Notes under the pieces: model-generated | Told to the model about the DNA's origin: nothing | Seen by the model: only the letters and a program-made list of their open reading frames with translations | The model's database searches: none | Position numbers and translations under genes: made by a program | NCBI GenBank assembly: GCA_964235605.1 | Contig: CAXSCR010000056.1 | Span: 1-29,599, forward strand | DNA: 29,599 bases | Direction of reading: 5' to 3' | Origin: DATCRE01 sp964235605 | GTDB lineage: Bacteria > Bacteroidota > Bacteroidia > Cytophagales > Cyclobacteriaceae | In this document: piece after piece, positions 1 to 8,036 of the stretch | Layout: every line of letters begins with the position of its first letter | Position numbering within the stretch: position 1 is the stretch's first letter

Positions 1-23
1 GTAAGTCGTCGCCTTTTTTTATC

Positions 24-56
24 AAAGCCTCGTAGTAATACGAGGCTTTTTTTTTT
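24..56 (+). terminator. Rho-independent terminator of an upstream gene
   Basis: A perfect 9-bp stem (AAAGCCTCG / CGAGGCTTT) with an 8-nt loop is followed by an uninterrupted run of T. A TAA at positions 2-4 could be the stop codon of the gene it serves, which lies outside the window on the plus strand. The next gene starts at 141, so that gene probably has its own promoter in 57-140, although I could not identify one with confidence. Confidence 0.85.
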
Positions 57-140
57 ATGTATAAACGTCAGTAACCAATTTTTTTCTTGCTGATTGTGGT
101 TTACAATGTATATTCACCGTTTTAAGCTTAATTCCAGAAG

Positions 141-2813
141 GTGAAAAAACTTCCGCTGCTTTTAACTCTTGCATTTATAGTACTGGCTGTAGGTGGCTAC
201 TTTTTATACAATCTTTTTTTTGTTAAAGTATCAATTGAACCTTGGGCTCTCGTTCCCGAATCTTCTGTTTTAGTTTACGAATCTGGAAGTTGTGAGGAAT
301 GCATAGCAGCCACCAAGCAATCTTCTGTTTGGGAGATTGTACAAAAGGCATCTTTCTACACGAAGCAAAATGATTCCTTAAAAAGCATCTTTAAAGTTCT
401 TACTGAATCTCAGTATAATCTTATATCTCTCCATGTTACTAAGAAGGATGACTTCGATTTTGTATTCTACACCAAGGCCACCGGAAAAGATTTCGACATA
501 GCACTTGATCAATGGAAGAAGAATAAGCAATTCAAATTTTCACAACGTGAGTTTAGTGGCGTGAAAATTCAGGAAGTGTCTTATTCAAATCAGATCTTCT
601 CCTGGGTTTTCTTAGACGAAATTTGGGCTGGTAGTTTTACACCATTTTTAGTAGAAGATGTTGTTAGAACATATGCATCGGGTGAATCAAGAAACTTTAA
701 GAGCATAGTTTCGGACGTTTATCAAATGCCGAAAATGAAAAGCGATGCCGGAAATATTTATGTGCATATTAAGAACCTTGCTGATTGGCTAAATGTATTC
801 ACAGGCAATAAGCCTTCGGAGCTAATTAAAAGCTTTGGGAAATCATCCATACTAGACGTTAAGACAGTCAATAATAATTTTGTTTTAAATGGGTTTAGTT
901 CTGATAGTGCCAACACAGCCAAATACATTCTTTCGGTTTTTACGAATCAATCACCCGTTCCTTTTGATCTTAAAAAGTTTATTTCTAATCGAACAGTGAC
1001 ATTAACTACGTATGGTATAAGCGATGGAGAAGAATTTTGGAAGAACTTAAAAGCTTCAAGTACGCGAAAGACTGCTTTAAAGGACACGCTTTCACAAATT
1101 TCTAAATCGCTGCCAATTAACGTAGATAAACTTTTTAAAAGCATAAATGGAGGAATAGGTTTATGTGCTGTTGAATCAAAGGGGAAGAGCATTTCAAATA
1201 TACTATTAGCCGAGACCAGTCAATCAAAAGATTGGATAGATATTTTTAACGGTGTTTCAGCTAAACTAAGTGTGGACACTATATTCTTTGAAAAGTTTTC
1301 AGATTATGAAATTAGAGAGTTGCCACTGTTTAGATTTCCTGAAAAAATATTATCTCCGTTAGTCACCGGTTTTGATAAATGTTATTACACATCAATAGGC
1401 AATACAATATTAATAGGTGAGAATCTTGAAGAATTAAAAAAGTTTCTAGAAGATATTGACCATGAAGAAACATGGGGCAAGTCTGTTACTCAGAATAAGT
1501 TTCTAGAAACAACGTTACTTGAATCCAATATTAGTTTTTATGTAAGTACACCACGGGTGTGGAATATTCTTTCAGGTTTGTGTAATGCAAAATGGAGAAA
1601 GTTTATTTCTGAGAATAACACGTTACTTCAATCGCTAGGCATGGGTGCTATTCAATTTAGTCATTTAAATGAAAGCTTCTATACCAATATTTCATGGAAT
1701 TATAAAAACCCTGCAAAAGCGGCCCAAGAGAAGCAAGCTAATCGAAGGATCATTACGAATTTCGAATCAACACTTGCTAGTATGTTTGTTGTTAAGAGCC
1801 ATGTTAATAAACAGGATGAAGTATTAATGCAAGACTCTCTTAATGGCCTGCACTTAATTTCATCTGATGGGAAAGAACTTTGGAAACTTGAGTTAGAGGG
1901 TCTTATAAAAGGAGATATTAAACAAATAGACTTTTTTAATAATGGCAAGCTACAGTATCTTTTTGCTACAGCGGGGAAACTTCATGTACTAGATAGATTA
2001 GGAAAGTATGTAGCGCCCTTCCCAATAGCTGTTACGCCAACAGAAATTGAATACGTAAGTGTTGTTGATTATGACCATAGCAGGAAATACAGATTTCTAT
2101 TAGCAGATAAAGCTGGTGCTTTATGGATGTATGATAAAGCAGGGAACAATCTTGATGGTTGGAAACCAAAAAATATTGAAGACGCATTGGCTGTTGCGCC
2201 TCAACATCATCGCATTCGAGGCAAGGACTATGTTATATCAATACGTAAAGATGGTAAAGTTTATATTCTAAATCGGAGAGGAGAAACATTAAAGAACTTT
2301 CCAGTTGACATTGGTGGCAGACCTGCCGGAGATTATTTCTTAGAGGCGGGTAATAGCTTGTCTTCAACTTATTTTGTTTTGGTAACACGCGATGGCTTCC
2401 GTGTGAAAATTAACATGGAAGGTAAGATTCAGAGTCGAGAGGCCCTTGTTAAAACTTCAGGCGATGCGCGGTTTGCATTAGTTGCTGAGGAAAGCAACAA
2501 AACTTATCTAATCCTTAGGCAAGAGTCAAAGCAATTGGTAATGATTGATGAAAGCGGAAAGGAAATCTTAACTAACGATTATGTAGGTCTCAATCCGTTA
2601 GATGTCCAATATACAGATTATGGTGCCGGTACTTTCTTCGTGACCATTACTGATGTACTTCAAAATTTAAGTTTTGTGTACGACGCAAAAGGTACGTTAA
2701 TGACAACTCCTCCGTTAGAAGCTTATTTTACAGTCACTAGGCCTAGTGGACTTGAAAGGCCACGCGTGTTTTCGATTTATCAAAAAGCTTTAAGTATACA
2801 GGTATTGCCGTAG
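141..2813 (+). CDS. Large membrane-anchored exported protein with beta-propeller-like C-terminal half
   Basis: An 890-residue protein starting at GTG, preceded by a purine-rich AGAAG. Residues 5-27 form one hydrophobic segment that looks like an uncleaved signal anchor, so most of the chain should be periplasmic or outside. A CxxC pair (C51, C54) follows the anchor. Residues 60-540 are a mixed alpha/beta region that I do not recognise with certainty; the layout recalls DUF3352-type proteins of Bacteroidota. From about residue 545 to the end there are repeated strand-rich units of the type 'dGxxYxLdrrGexlxxfP', as in PQQ-like or WD-like propellers. It ends nine bases before the convergent bioA stop. 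No enzyme motif is visible. The function is unknown; a structural or envelope-associated role is a guess. Confidence 0.85.
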   Translation: MKKLPLLLTLAFIVLAVGGYFLYNLFFVKVSIEPWALVPESSVLVYESGSCEECIAATKQSSVWEIVQKASFYTKQNDSLKSIFKVLTESQYNLISLHVTKKDDFDFVFYTKATGKDFDIALDQWKKNKQFKFSQREFSGVKIQEVSYSNQIFSWVFLDEIWAGSFTPFLVEDVVRTYASGESRNFKSIVSDVYQMPKMKSDAGNIYVHIKNLADWLNVFTGNKPSELIKSFGKSSILDVKTVNNNFVLNGFSSDSANTAKYILSVFTNQSPVPFDLKKFISNRTVTLTTYGISDGEEFWKNLKASSTRKTALKDTLSQISKSLPINVDKLFKSINGGIGLCAVESKGKSISNILLAETSQSKDWIDIFNGVSAKLSVDTIFFEKFSDYEIRELPLFRFPEKILSPLVTGFDKCYYTSIGNTILIGENLEELKKFLEDIDHEETWGKSVTQNKFLETTLLESNISFYVSTPRVWNILSGLCNAKWRKFISENNTLLQSLGMGAIQFSHLNESFYTNISWNYKNPAKAAQEKQANRRIITNFESTLASMFVVKSHVNKQDEVLMQDSLNGLHLISSDGKELWKLELEGLIKGDIKQIDFFNNGKLQYLFATAGKLHVLDRLGKYVAPFPIAVTPTEIEYVSVVDYDHSRKYRFLLADKAGALWMYDKAGNNLDGWKPKNIEDALAVAPQHHRIRGKDYVISIRKDGKVYILNRRGETLKNFPVDIGGRPAGDYFLEAGNSLSSTYFVLVTRDGFRVKINMEGKIQSREALVKTSGDARFALVAEESNKTYLILRQESKQLVMIDESGKEILTNDYVGLNPLDVQYTDYGAGTFFVTITDVLQNLSFVYDAKGTLMTTPPLEAYFTVTRPSGLERPRVFSIYQKALSIQVLP

Positions 2814-2822
2814 TTTAAGTTA

Positions 2823-4109
2823 TTACTCCGCTTTGCAGTCATTTAAAAAATTGCGGATTGAATCGTAAATCCTATCTAACTCGTCATTGGTAATTATGTA
2901 TGGTGGCAATATATAAATCACATTACCCAGTGGTCTGAGTAATATACTTTTGTTTAAAAAGTAAGAATATATTTTCTTCCGTAGTGAATTTGTATACGAG
3001 TTTGCTTCATCGTTTTTTAGATCCATTGCTAGAATTGTACCCAGGGTTCTTATGTTAGTAATCATGGAGTCATCCTCTATTTCAGTTTTAAATTGATTAT
3101 GTTTCAATGTGATTCGTTGTATATCATTTTGGCAACGCTCACTTAATAATAATTCAAAACTGGCATTTGCAACTGCGCACGCCAAGGGATTGGCTGTATA
3201 AGAATGCCCATGAAAGAACGTCTTCGAGAAGTCTTCAGTGTTATAGGCGGTGGTGATTTTTTGTGAGCAAGTAGTTACACCGAAAGGCATTGTGCCTCCA
3301 GTGAGCCCTTTTGATAAAGCCATAATGTCTGGCTTGTTAGTAATGTAATCTGAAGCAAATAATTTACCTGTGCGTCCAAAGCCTGTGAAGACTTCATCTG
3401 CAATGCAGATTACATTGTGTGAATGTGCAAGGCCGATAAGTTCATTAAGGACGGCTGGAGAATACATACGCATACCACTTGCGGCTTGAACCAAAGGTTC
3501 GAATATAAATGCAGCCGTATCACCACTGCTTATGATCTTTTCAAATTGCTTAATCGATTTTTCTTCCTGACCTGTGGATGGAAAATCTACAAATACAACA
3601 TCAAATAAATGGGATGAAAATGGTTCCGTAAAAAGCCCCCTTTCCCCTACAGACATGGCGCCGAAGGTGTCACCGTGATAGGCACCATGTAAGGCAATAA
3701 TTTTCTTTCGGTTTTTAATTCCTTTATTAAACCAATACTGCAAAGCCATTTTTATACTCACTTCAACTGCGGTACTTCCGTTGTCGGAGAAAAATATTTT
3801 GGATTGATTTTTTGGTAATATTTGTAGTAGATTCTGCGATAGTCTTACCGCGGGCTCATGTGTAAATCCCGCAAAGATTACGTGTTCAAGTTTCAACGCT
3901 TGATCAGCTAATGCTTTCGCAATATGTGGATTTGCATGACCGTGTAGGTTAACCCACCAAGAAGAAATAGCATCAATAATCTTTCTTCCATCGGCAGCAT
4001 GTAAGTAAATCCCTTCAGCAGAAGTAATTTCAATAGGATCTGCAGCACCCGTGAGTGGAGTGAATGGATGCCAAATTGCTTCTTTATCTTTTTGCAATAA
4101 ATTATCCAT
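2823..4109 (-). CDS. bioA: Adenosylmethionine-8-amino-7-oxononanoate aminotransferase
   Basis: Class-III PLP aminotransferase that converts KAPA to DAPA using S-adenosylmethionine as amino donor, in cytosolic biotin synthesis. The 428-residue chain has the BioA signature SSWWVNLHGH (residues 49-58), the tyrosine in HGAYHGDT (Y144), the cofactor aspartate in ADEVFTGFGRTG (D238) and the PLP lysine in ALSKGLTGG (K267). I chose the ATG at 4109 rather than the one at 4136: it overlaps the bioD stop by eight bases (ATGGATAA), which suits translational coupling, and the ten-residue shorter N-terminus fits the family. It is the last gene of the bioF-bioD-bioA run and converges on the propeller-like protein. 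Confidence 0.95.
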   Translation of the reverse strand: MDNLLQKDKEAIWHPFTPLTGAADPIEITSAEGIYLHAADGRKIIDAISSWWVNLHGHANPHIAKALADQALKLEHVIFAGFTHEPAVRLSQNLLQILPKNQSKIFFSDNGSTAVEVSIKMALQYWFNKGIKNRKKIIALHGAYHGDTFGAMSVGERGLFTEPFSSHLFDVVFVDFPSTGQEEKSIKQFEKIISSGDTAAFIFEPLVQAASGMRMYSPAVLNELIGLAHSHNVICIADEVFTGFGRTGKLFASDYITNKPDIMALSKGLTGGTMPFGVTTCSQKITTAYNTEDFSKTFFHGHSYTANPLACAVANASFELLLSERCQNDIQRITLKHNQFKTEIEDDSMITNIRTLGTILAMDLKNDEANSYTNSLRKKIYSYFLNKSILLRPLGNVIYILPPYIITNDELDRIYDSIRNFLNDCKAE

Positions 4110-4713
4110 GCATTTTCGTTTTAATAAGTTCGGCATACTTTATAACGACAGACTTATCAACAGTAAGTTCTTTCGCTATGCGCAATAGACACTTAAGACC
4201 GCTATGATGTAAAATTATACGTTCACTTTCGCTATTTGAATCTCCATTAAAAATAATTCCTTTTATGTATAAGTTTCTGCTTCTTAAAGCTTCTATGGTT
4301 AACAATGTGTGGTTGATACTGCCCAGGTAAAGGTCTGCAACAAGAATTATGGACGTATTTAATTTACTTATTATATCAATAATGAACTCTTGATCATTCA
4401 AAGGCACTAGACATCCTCCTGCGCCTTCAATGACTAGTGTGTTCTTCGTTTCTGGAGTGTTAATATTAGCGACCTTTATTTCTTTCCCGTCTAGCTTTGC
4501 TGCGGCATGTGGAGAAGCGGGCGTTTTAAGTAGATAAGTTTCAGGGAATATTTTTATTGTTGAATGGGTAACCAGGTCTTTTACTACATCAGCATCTCGT
4601 GGAAGACCGGCTTGAATAGGTTTCCAATAATCAGCTTTTAGCGCTTCACATAAAATGGCCGACACCAATGTCTTGCCACTATCTGTATCAATACCGGTAA
4701 CAAAATAATTCAT
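4102..4713 (-). CDS. bioD: ATP-dependent dethiobiotin synthetase
   Basis: Closes the ureido ring of dethiobiotin from DAPA, CO2 and ATP. The 203-residue protein has a P-loop GIDTDSGKT (residues 7-15), the catalytic-lysine region KPIQAG (K31) and the conserved EGAGG motif (residues 96-100), all typical of BioD. It is slightly shorter than the enterobacterial enzyme. It lies between bioF (44 nt upstream) and bioA (8-nt overlap), so the three genes are probably co-transcribed and act in sequence: BioF makes KAPA, BioA makes DAPA, BioD makes dethiobiotin. bioB, bioC and a biotin repressor gene are not in the window. Confidence 0.93.
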   Translation of the reverse strand: MNYFVTGIDTDSGKTLVSAILCEALKADYWKPIQAGLPRDADVVKDLVTHSTIKIFPETYLLKTPASPHAAAKLDGKEIKVANINTPETKNTLVIEGAGGCLVPLNDQEFIIDIISKLNTSIILVADLYLGSINHTLLTIEALRSRNLYIKGIIFNGDSNSESERIILHHSGLKCLLRIAKELTVDKSVVIKYAELIKTKMHG

Positions 4714-4757
4714 TGAGATAGTAAGGTATTATAAAATTGAATCCGGCTGAACAACAA

Positions 4758-5888
4758 TTATATTTTCACAGCCTTTAGATCGGCCAGCATGTTAACAAGC
4801 GCTTGGATGTCTTGATCAGCGTTATAAGTATGCAAGCAAATTCTTAAGCGTTCGGTGCCCTCTTGAACGGTGGGAGACAGAATTGGGCGTACATCAAATC
4901 CTTTTTTCTGAATCTTTATAGCCGCTCTTCGGGCATTTTCATTACCAGTGAATATCCTCGTCTGGATCGCACTTTTGGTTGATGCTTCACCAACTTTTTT
5001 ACTTTCAGAATGGAATAAGGATATTTTTTGTTTCAATTCATTTTGCAAGTGGATATGTTTTGCAAGAAAATCAAAGGTACAGCTAATTGCTACTATGCTA
5101 TGTGGAGATAGGGCTGTTGTATAAATAAACGGTCGCGCGTAATTGACTAAATATTGTATAAGATCTTTGGACCCTGTAACGCAAGCACCATGGCAACCCA
5201 TTGCTTTACCAAAAGTATAAATGCGTATGGCAATTTTATCTTCCAATCCCAAAGACATTGCATAGCCTCCACCATCCTTTCCCATTATGCCCGTGCTATG
5301 CGCCTCATCGAGGATGATTGAAGCATCATATGTATCAGCTAATTGTGTTAGATCTCTAAGCGGACATTCATCACCATCCATAGAGTAAATAGACTCAACA
5401 GCAATAAAGATTTTACCTTCGCTTCGCTTTAGTTTTTGTTCTAGATCATTAAGATCGTTATGTCTAAAACTAAAACGTTTTGCTAGGCTTAGCCTTGCCC
5501 CATCTCTAATACAAGCATGAGCAAGTTCATCGTAAATTATAGTATCACCTTTTTGTGGAATGGACGAAATCACGGCAAGGTTTGCCGTATAACCTGAGTT
5601 AAAAATGAGCGCTGATGTACTTTTAAATATAGAAGCGAGCTTGCTTTCCGTTTCCTCAAGAAGCAATGAATTCCCTGATATTAGTCTTGATCCGGTTGCA
5701 CCGTTTTGTTTCAAGTTCAAACCTTCAAGCCTTTCTGCACTGTGTTTAAAGAGTGCTTCTGAACCCGCTAAGCCTAAATAATCATTAGAACAAAAATCTT
5801 TTAATCCAATTGTGGTTTTAAGTTCTCGAAGGAGACCTTTATCTTTTCTTTGATTCAATGAATGACTGAGCCAAGTTTCAAGATTCAC
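4758..5888 (-). CDS. bioF: 8-amino-7-oxononanoate synthase
   Basis: PLP-dependent alpha-oxoamine synthase that condenses pimeloyl thioester with alanine to give KAPA, the first dedicated ring-carbon step of biotin synthesis. The 376-residue chain has SNDYLGLAG near the N-terminus (from residue 34), LDEAHSTGIMG with D194 and H197, and the PLP lysine in YTFGKAMGCHG (K228). The start is a GTG one base after the TGA of the upstream outer-membrane-like gene; the ATG two bases earlier reads directly into TGA and cannot be used. The close relative 2-amino-3-ketobutyrate CoA ligase is an alternative from fold alone, but the bioD-bioA neighbours settle the assignment. Confidence 0.93.
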   Translation of the reverse strand: MNLETWLSHSLNQRKDKGLLRELKTTIGLKDFCSNDYLGLAGSEALFKHSAERLEGLNLKQNGATGSRLISGNSLLLEETESKLASIFKSTSALIFNSGYTANLAVISSIPQKGDTIIYDELAHACIRDGARLSLAKRFSFRHNDLNDLEQKLKRSEGKIFIAVESIYSMDGDECPLRDLTQLADTYDASIILDEAHSTGIMGKDGGGYAMSLGLEDKIAIRIYTFGKAMGCHGACVTGSKDLIQYLVNYARPFIYTTALSPHSIVAISCTFDFLAKHIHLQNELKQKISLFHSESKKVGEASTKSAIQTRIFTGNENARRAAIKIQKKGFDVRPILSPTVQEGTERLRICLHTYNADQDIQALVNMLADLKAVKI

Positions 5889-5889
5889 A

Positions 5890-6444
5890 TCAAAAGGTTT
5901 TATCTAATGCAAAATGATACCCTATGCTAAAGGCAACGGGTAAAGGTTCAGCGCTTATAACAATTCCCGGAGTGTTTTTGACGGTATCCCAATCATTATA
6001 AAATGCTTGACTACGAAAAGGAACTACTAACTCGAAGTTTAGAAAATTAGCCTTTCTCTTAAAATGGATTTCGATACCCCCACTTATGGATGGGCCGTAA
6101 TAGATTTTATCAAATTGGCTAAGACCTTGAACTTTTATAACCCCGTTATAACCATACATGACTCCAAATGTAGGACAGACAACTTTGCCAGGTAGCATTT
6201 TTAATTGCGCTCCGAAATTGTAACCTAATCCAACAATTGCGTATCCTACGCCAGCATAAATTCCTAGATTTTTTATTGGTAAAAATTGTAATCTTCCACC
6301 AATACCACCATAGTCAAGGCCAATGCCAAGCCCAATATTAGTTTTAGATGTAGTCTCTTCTTCCTCAATAGCATTTTCTATGTATTGGCCATAGCAGTAT
6401 TGAATTCCAATTAGTAGCGAGATAAGTAAGGTAATTTTTTTCAT
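5890..6444 (-). CDS. Small secreted, probably outer-membrane beta-barrel protein
   Basis: A 184-residue protein with a clear signal peptide ending near the Q in CYGQ (about residue 20). The mature part is rich in glycine, aromatic residues and alternating polar/non-polar strands (for example GLGIGLDYGGIGGRL at 38-52), typical of a small eight-stranded barrel. It ends in a strand with an aromatic C-terminal residue (F184), the usual barrel-assembly signal. I do not recognise a named family. Its stop codon is one base from the bioF GTG start, so it appears to be the first gene of the biotin operon or is translationally coupled to it. A link to biotin uptake is inference from position only. Confidence 0.85.
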   Translation of the reverse strand: MKKITLLISLLIGIQYCYGQYIENAIEEEETTSKTNIGLGIGLDYGGIGGRLQFLPIKNLGIYAGVGYAIVGLGYNFGAQLKMLPGKVVCPTFGVMYGYNGVIKVQGLSQFDKIYYGPSISGGIEIHFKRKANFLNFELVVPFRSQAFYNDWDTVKNTPGIVISAEPLPVAFSIGYHFALDKTF

Positions 6445-6478
6445 ACGGGGGAGTGTTTAAATCTTGATGCAAAATATA

Positions 6479-7336
6479 CTATTTGCCACGATTTTTCTCT
6501 ACGATATCCCACATTTCTTCTGGTATAGCTTCTAGGTGGCTAAATTCTCCGCCGTTCCGTAACCACTCTCCACCATCAATAGTAATCACCTCACCATTTA
6601 CATAGGCTGAATGATCTGACATGAGATAAGCAGCAAGGTTAGCAAGTTCTTGATGTTCGCCGACGCGCTTTAAAGGAACACGTAATGCGGGATCGAACTT
6701 CTTAACAAGATCTCCAGGTAATAACCTGCTCCATGCACCTTCAGTAGGAAATGGACCAGGGGCTATAGCGTTGCTTCGTATTTTATATTTAGCCCACTCA
6801 ACTGCAAGTGATCTTGTAAGTGCTAATACGCCAGCTTTGGCGCACGCTGAGGGAACCACGTAACCTGAGCCCGTCCATGCATACGTAGTAACAATATTTA
6901 AGAATGTGCCGGGTTGTTTTTTCGAAATCCAATTCTTGCCTGCGGCTAACGTAGTATAGTAAGTTCCTTTTAGAACAATGTCTACAACTATGTCGAAAGC
7001 GCGATGAGAAAGTCTTTCTGTCGGACTAATGAAATTTCCCGCTGCGTTGTTTAACACACCATGTATCTGACCAAATTTTTCTTCAGTTAACTTTATTACA
7101 TTTTCAATTTCTTCATACTTGCGAACATCGCAAGGTATGGCCAGAACATTGCCGCCGGTCTCTTTAGTTAGCTCATCTGCAGATTTATCAAGCACTTCTT
7201 TTTTGCGGCTTGTAATAACAAGGTTTGCACCGAGCTCTAAAAAATACTTTCCCATTGCCCGACCTAAGCCGGTGCCGCCCCCCGTTATGATAATTGTCTT
7301 ATCTTTTAGGGCCCCTGGTTTTAACATGCCTTCCAT
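6479..7336 (-). CDS. SDR oxidoreductase, 2,4-dienoyl-CoA reductase type
   Basis: Short-chain dehydrogenase of 285 residues with the NAD(P) motif TGGGTGLG (18-25) and LNNAAG (95-100). The usual YxxxK is absent: the site before the lysine reads SACAK. This matches mitochondrial 2,4-dienoyl-CoA reductase, where the active tyrosine lies 15 residues before the lysine; here Y152 and K167 have exactly that spacing. The C-terminal 'NGxVITIDGGEWL' also fits. The likely role is NADPH-dependent reduction of 2,4-dienoyl-CoA during beta-oxidation of unsaturated fatty acids in the cytosol. The start may be M1 or M4. It is a single gene 34 nt upstream of the outer-membrane-like gene and may be read with it. 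Confidence 0.88.
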   Translation of the reverse strand: MEGMLKPGALKDKTIIITGGGTGLGRAMGKYFLELGANLVITSRKKEVLDKSADELTKETGGNVLAIPCDVRKYEEIENVIKLTEEKFGQIHGVLNNAAGNFISPTERLSHRAFDIVVDIVLKGTYYTTLAAGKNWISKKQPGTFLNIVTTYAWTGSGYVVPSACAKAGVLALTRSLAVEWAKYKIRSNAIAPGPFPTEGAWSRLLPGDLVKKFDPALRVPLKRVGEHQELANLAAYLMSDHSAYVNGEVITIDGGEWLRNGGEFSHLEAIPEEMWDIVEKNRGK

Positions 7337-7356
7337 AGTACTTAAATTATAGGAAG

Positions 7357-7364
7357 CAAATATA
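7357..7364 (-). promoter_or_regulatory. Candidate Bacteroidota -7 element for the SDR gene
   Basis: On the minus strand the sequence reads TATATTTG, an exact match to the Bacteroidota sigma-70 -7 consensus TAnnTTTG, 20 nt upstream of the SDR ATG. A TTTG occurs further upstream (7394-7391), but its spacing of about 26 nt is longer than the usual 17-23 nt, so only the -7 box is well supported. Confidence 0.4.
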
Positions 7365-7443
7365 GAAGTTTACCATCTAATAGTCGACCACAAAGACGGC
7401 TTGACCCGAGAAATCGCTTTTAAGTTTTTAATATCAAACTTTT

Positions 7444-7478
7444 AGCTTTATGGCTGCTAGCTTTGAGCTGCTAGCTCG
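7444..7478. repeat. Short 7-nt-period repeat (TAGCTTT / GAGCTGC type)
   Basis: Five consecutive heptamers can be read: AGCTTTA, TGGCTGC, TAGCTTT, GAGCTGC, TAGCTCG. The clearest period is 14 nt, and GCTAGC occurs twice as a self-complementary core able to form a 6-bp hairpin. It lies between the decayed DUF4249-like gene and the SDR promoter region. It belongs to the group of heptad repeats noted at other intergenic sites in this window, but has its own sequence. Confidence 0.5.
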
Positions 7479-7517
7479 ATTTTTTAAAGTTTTATGCAGT
7501 TAATATACATCAAAAGT

Positions 7518-7938
7518 TTAATTAGTATGAACATAAGTTGATTCACTATAGCCACCAAAATTCAGAAACCTTGATTGATATTGTTGTAACATTTTTATAG
7601 GCTGGGAAAAGGGATCACCCGTGGTATATTCCTGCATATTATATGTCGCTTCATATTGGAATAAATCGCTGCTCAACGTTCTCCGATGTAAGTGAAGTTT
7701 TGAATTTTCTCCAATCAAAGAATTTTCATTGTTTTTAAGTGCAGCAAATTGCCTTACCTGGAAATGTTGCATCAGTTAAAATAAGTCCATTACTCCCATA
7801 CTGTCCGTCAAAAAGAAATGGATCATCTGATTCAAGATAAATGGGATGAAAACGCGTTTGGATTCCATCATTTGGATTATCAGAAGTTGATTCAATTATT
7901 GATATTGTTGTAGTCATTATCATCCTGAAATCGAACAA
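7518..7938 (-). pseudogene. Frameshifted C-terminal remnant of a DUF4249-like exported protein
   Basis: Two overlapping minus-strand frames read as successive parts of one protein. The upstream part (7938 to 7735) carries 'DPFLFDGQYG' and 'LTDATFPG'. The downstream part (7772 to 7518) continues with QFAALKNN and ends with 'GDPFSQPIKM' and 'FGGYSESTYVHT'. A frame change near 7755-7772 is needed to join them. The pattern of a strand with 'sDatFpGrq', then 'sLS.d.fqYe', then 'gnPFsePv' and a 'fGGYSxSxY' end resembles the C-terminus of DUF4249 lipoproteins found beside TonB-dependent receptors in Bacteroidota. The N-terminal half, with the lipoprotein signal, is missing. The family call is from memory of the pattern; that it is broken is clearer than what it was. 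Confidence 0.45.
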
Positions 7939-7943
7939 AGATC

Positions 7944-8036
7944 TTGAAAAGAAAATATTATGGGGTTATTGCTGTAGTCTTTCTTCTTATTTTAGGGCCG
8001 ATTTTGTATTACGTCATTAGTAACGAATCAATTTAA
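7944..8036 (+). CDS. Possible 30-residue single-pass membrane peptide
   Basis: A TTG-initiated frame of 30 codons. It begins with a basic stretch (KRK, residues 2-4), then one hydrophobic helix (about residues 7-25: GVIAVVFLLILGPILYYV), then a short polar tail NESI. Its TAA shares one base with the ATG of the MFS transporter (TAATG), a typical translationally coupled arrangement. The frame is closed by a TGA at 7926-7928, so it cannot be much longer. No family is recognised. It could be a small accessory subunit of the transporter, a leader peptide, or a chance frame; the non-ATG start and small size limit confidence. Confidence 0.4.
   Translation: MKRKYYGVIAVVFLLILGPILYYVISNESI

Noticed and set aside
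3423..3608. 61-codon plus-strand frame within bioA
   Set aside because: Antisense to the well-conserved bioA gene, with no features of its own.
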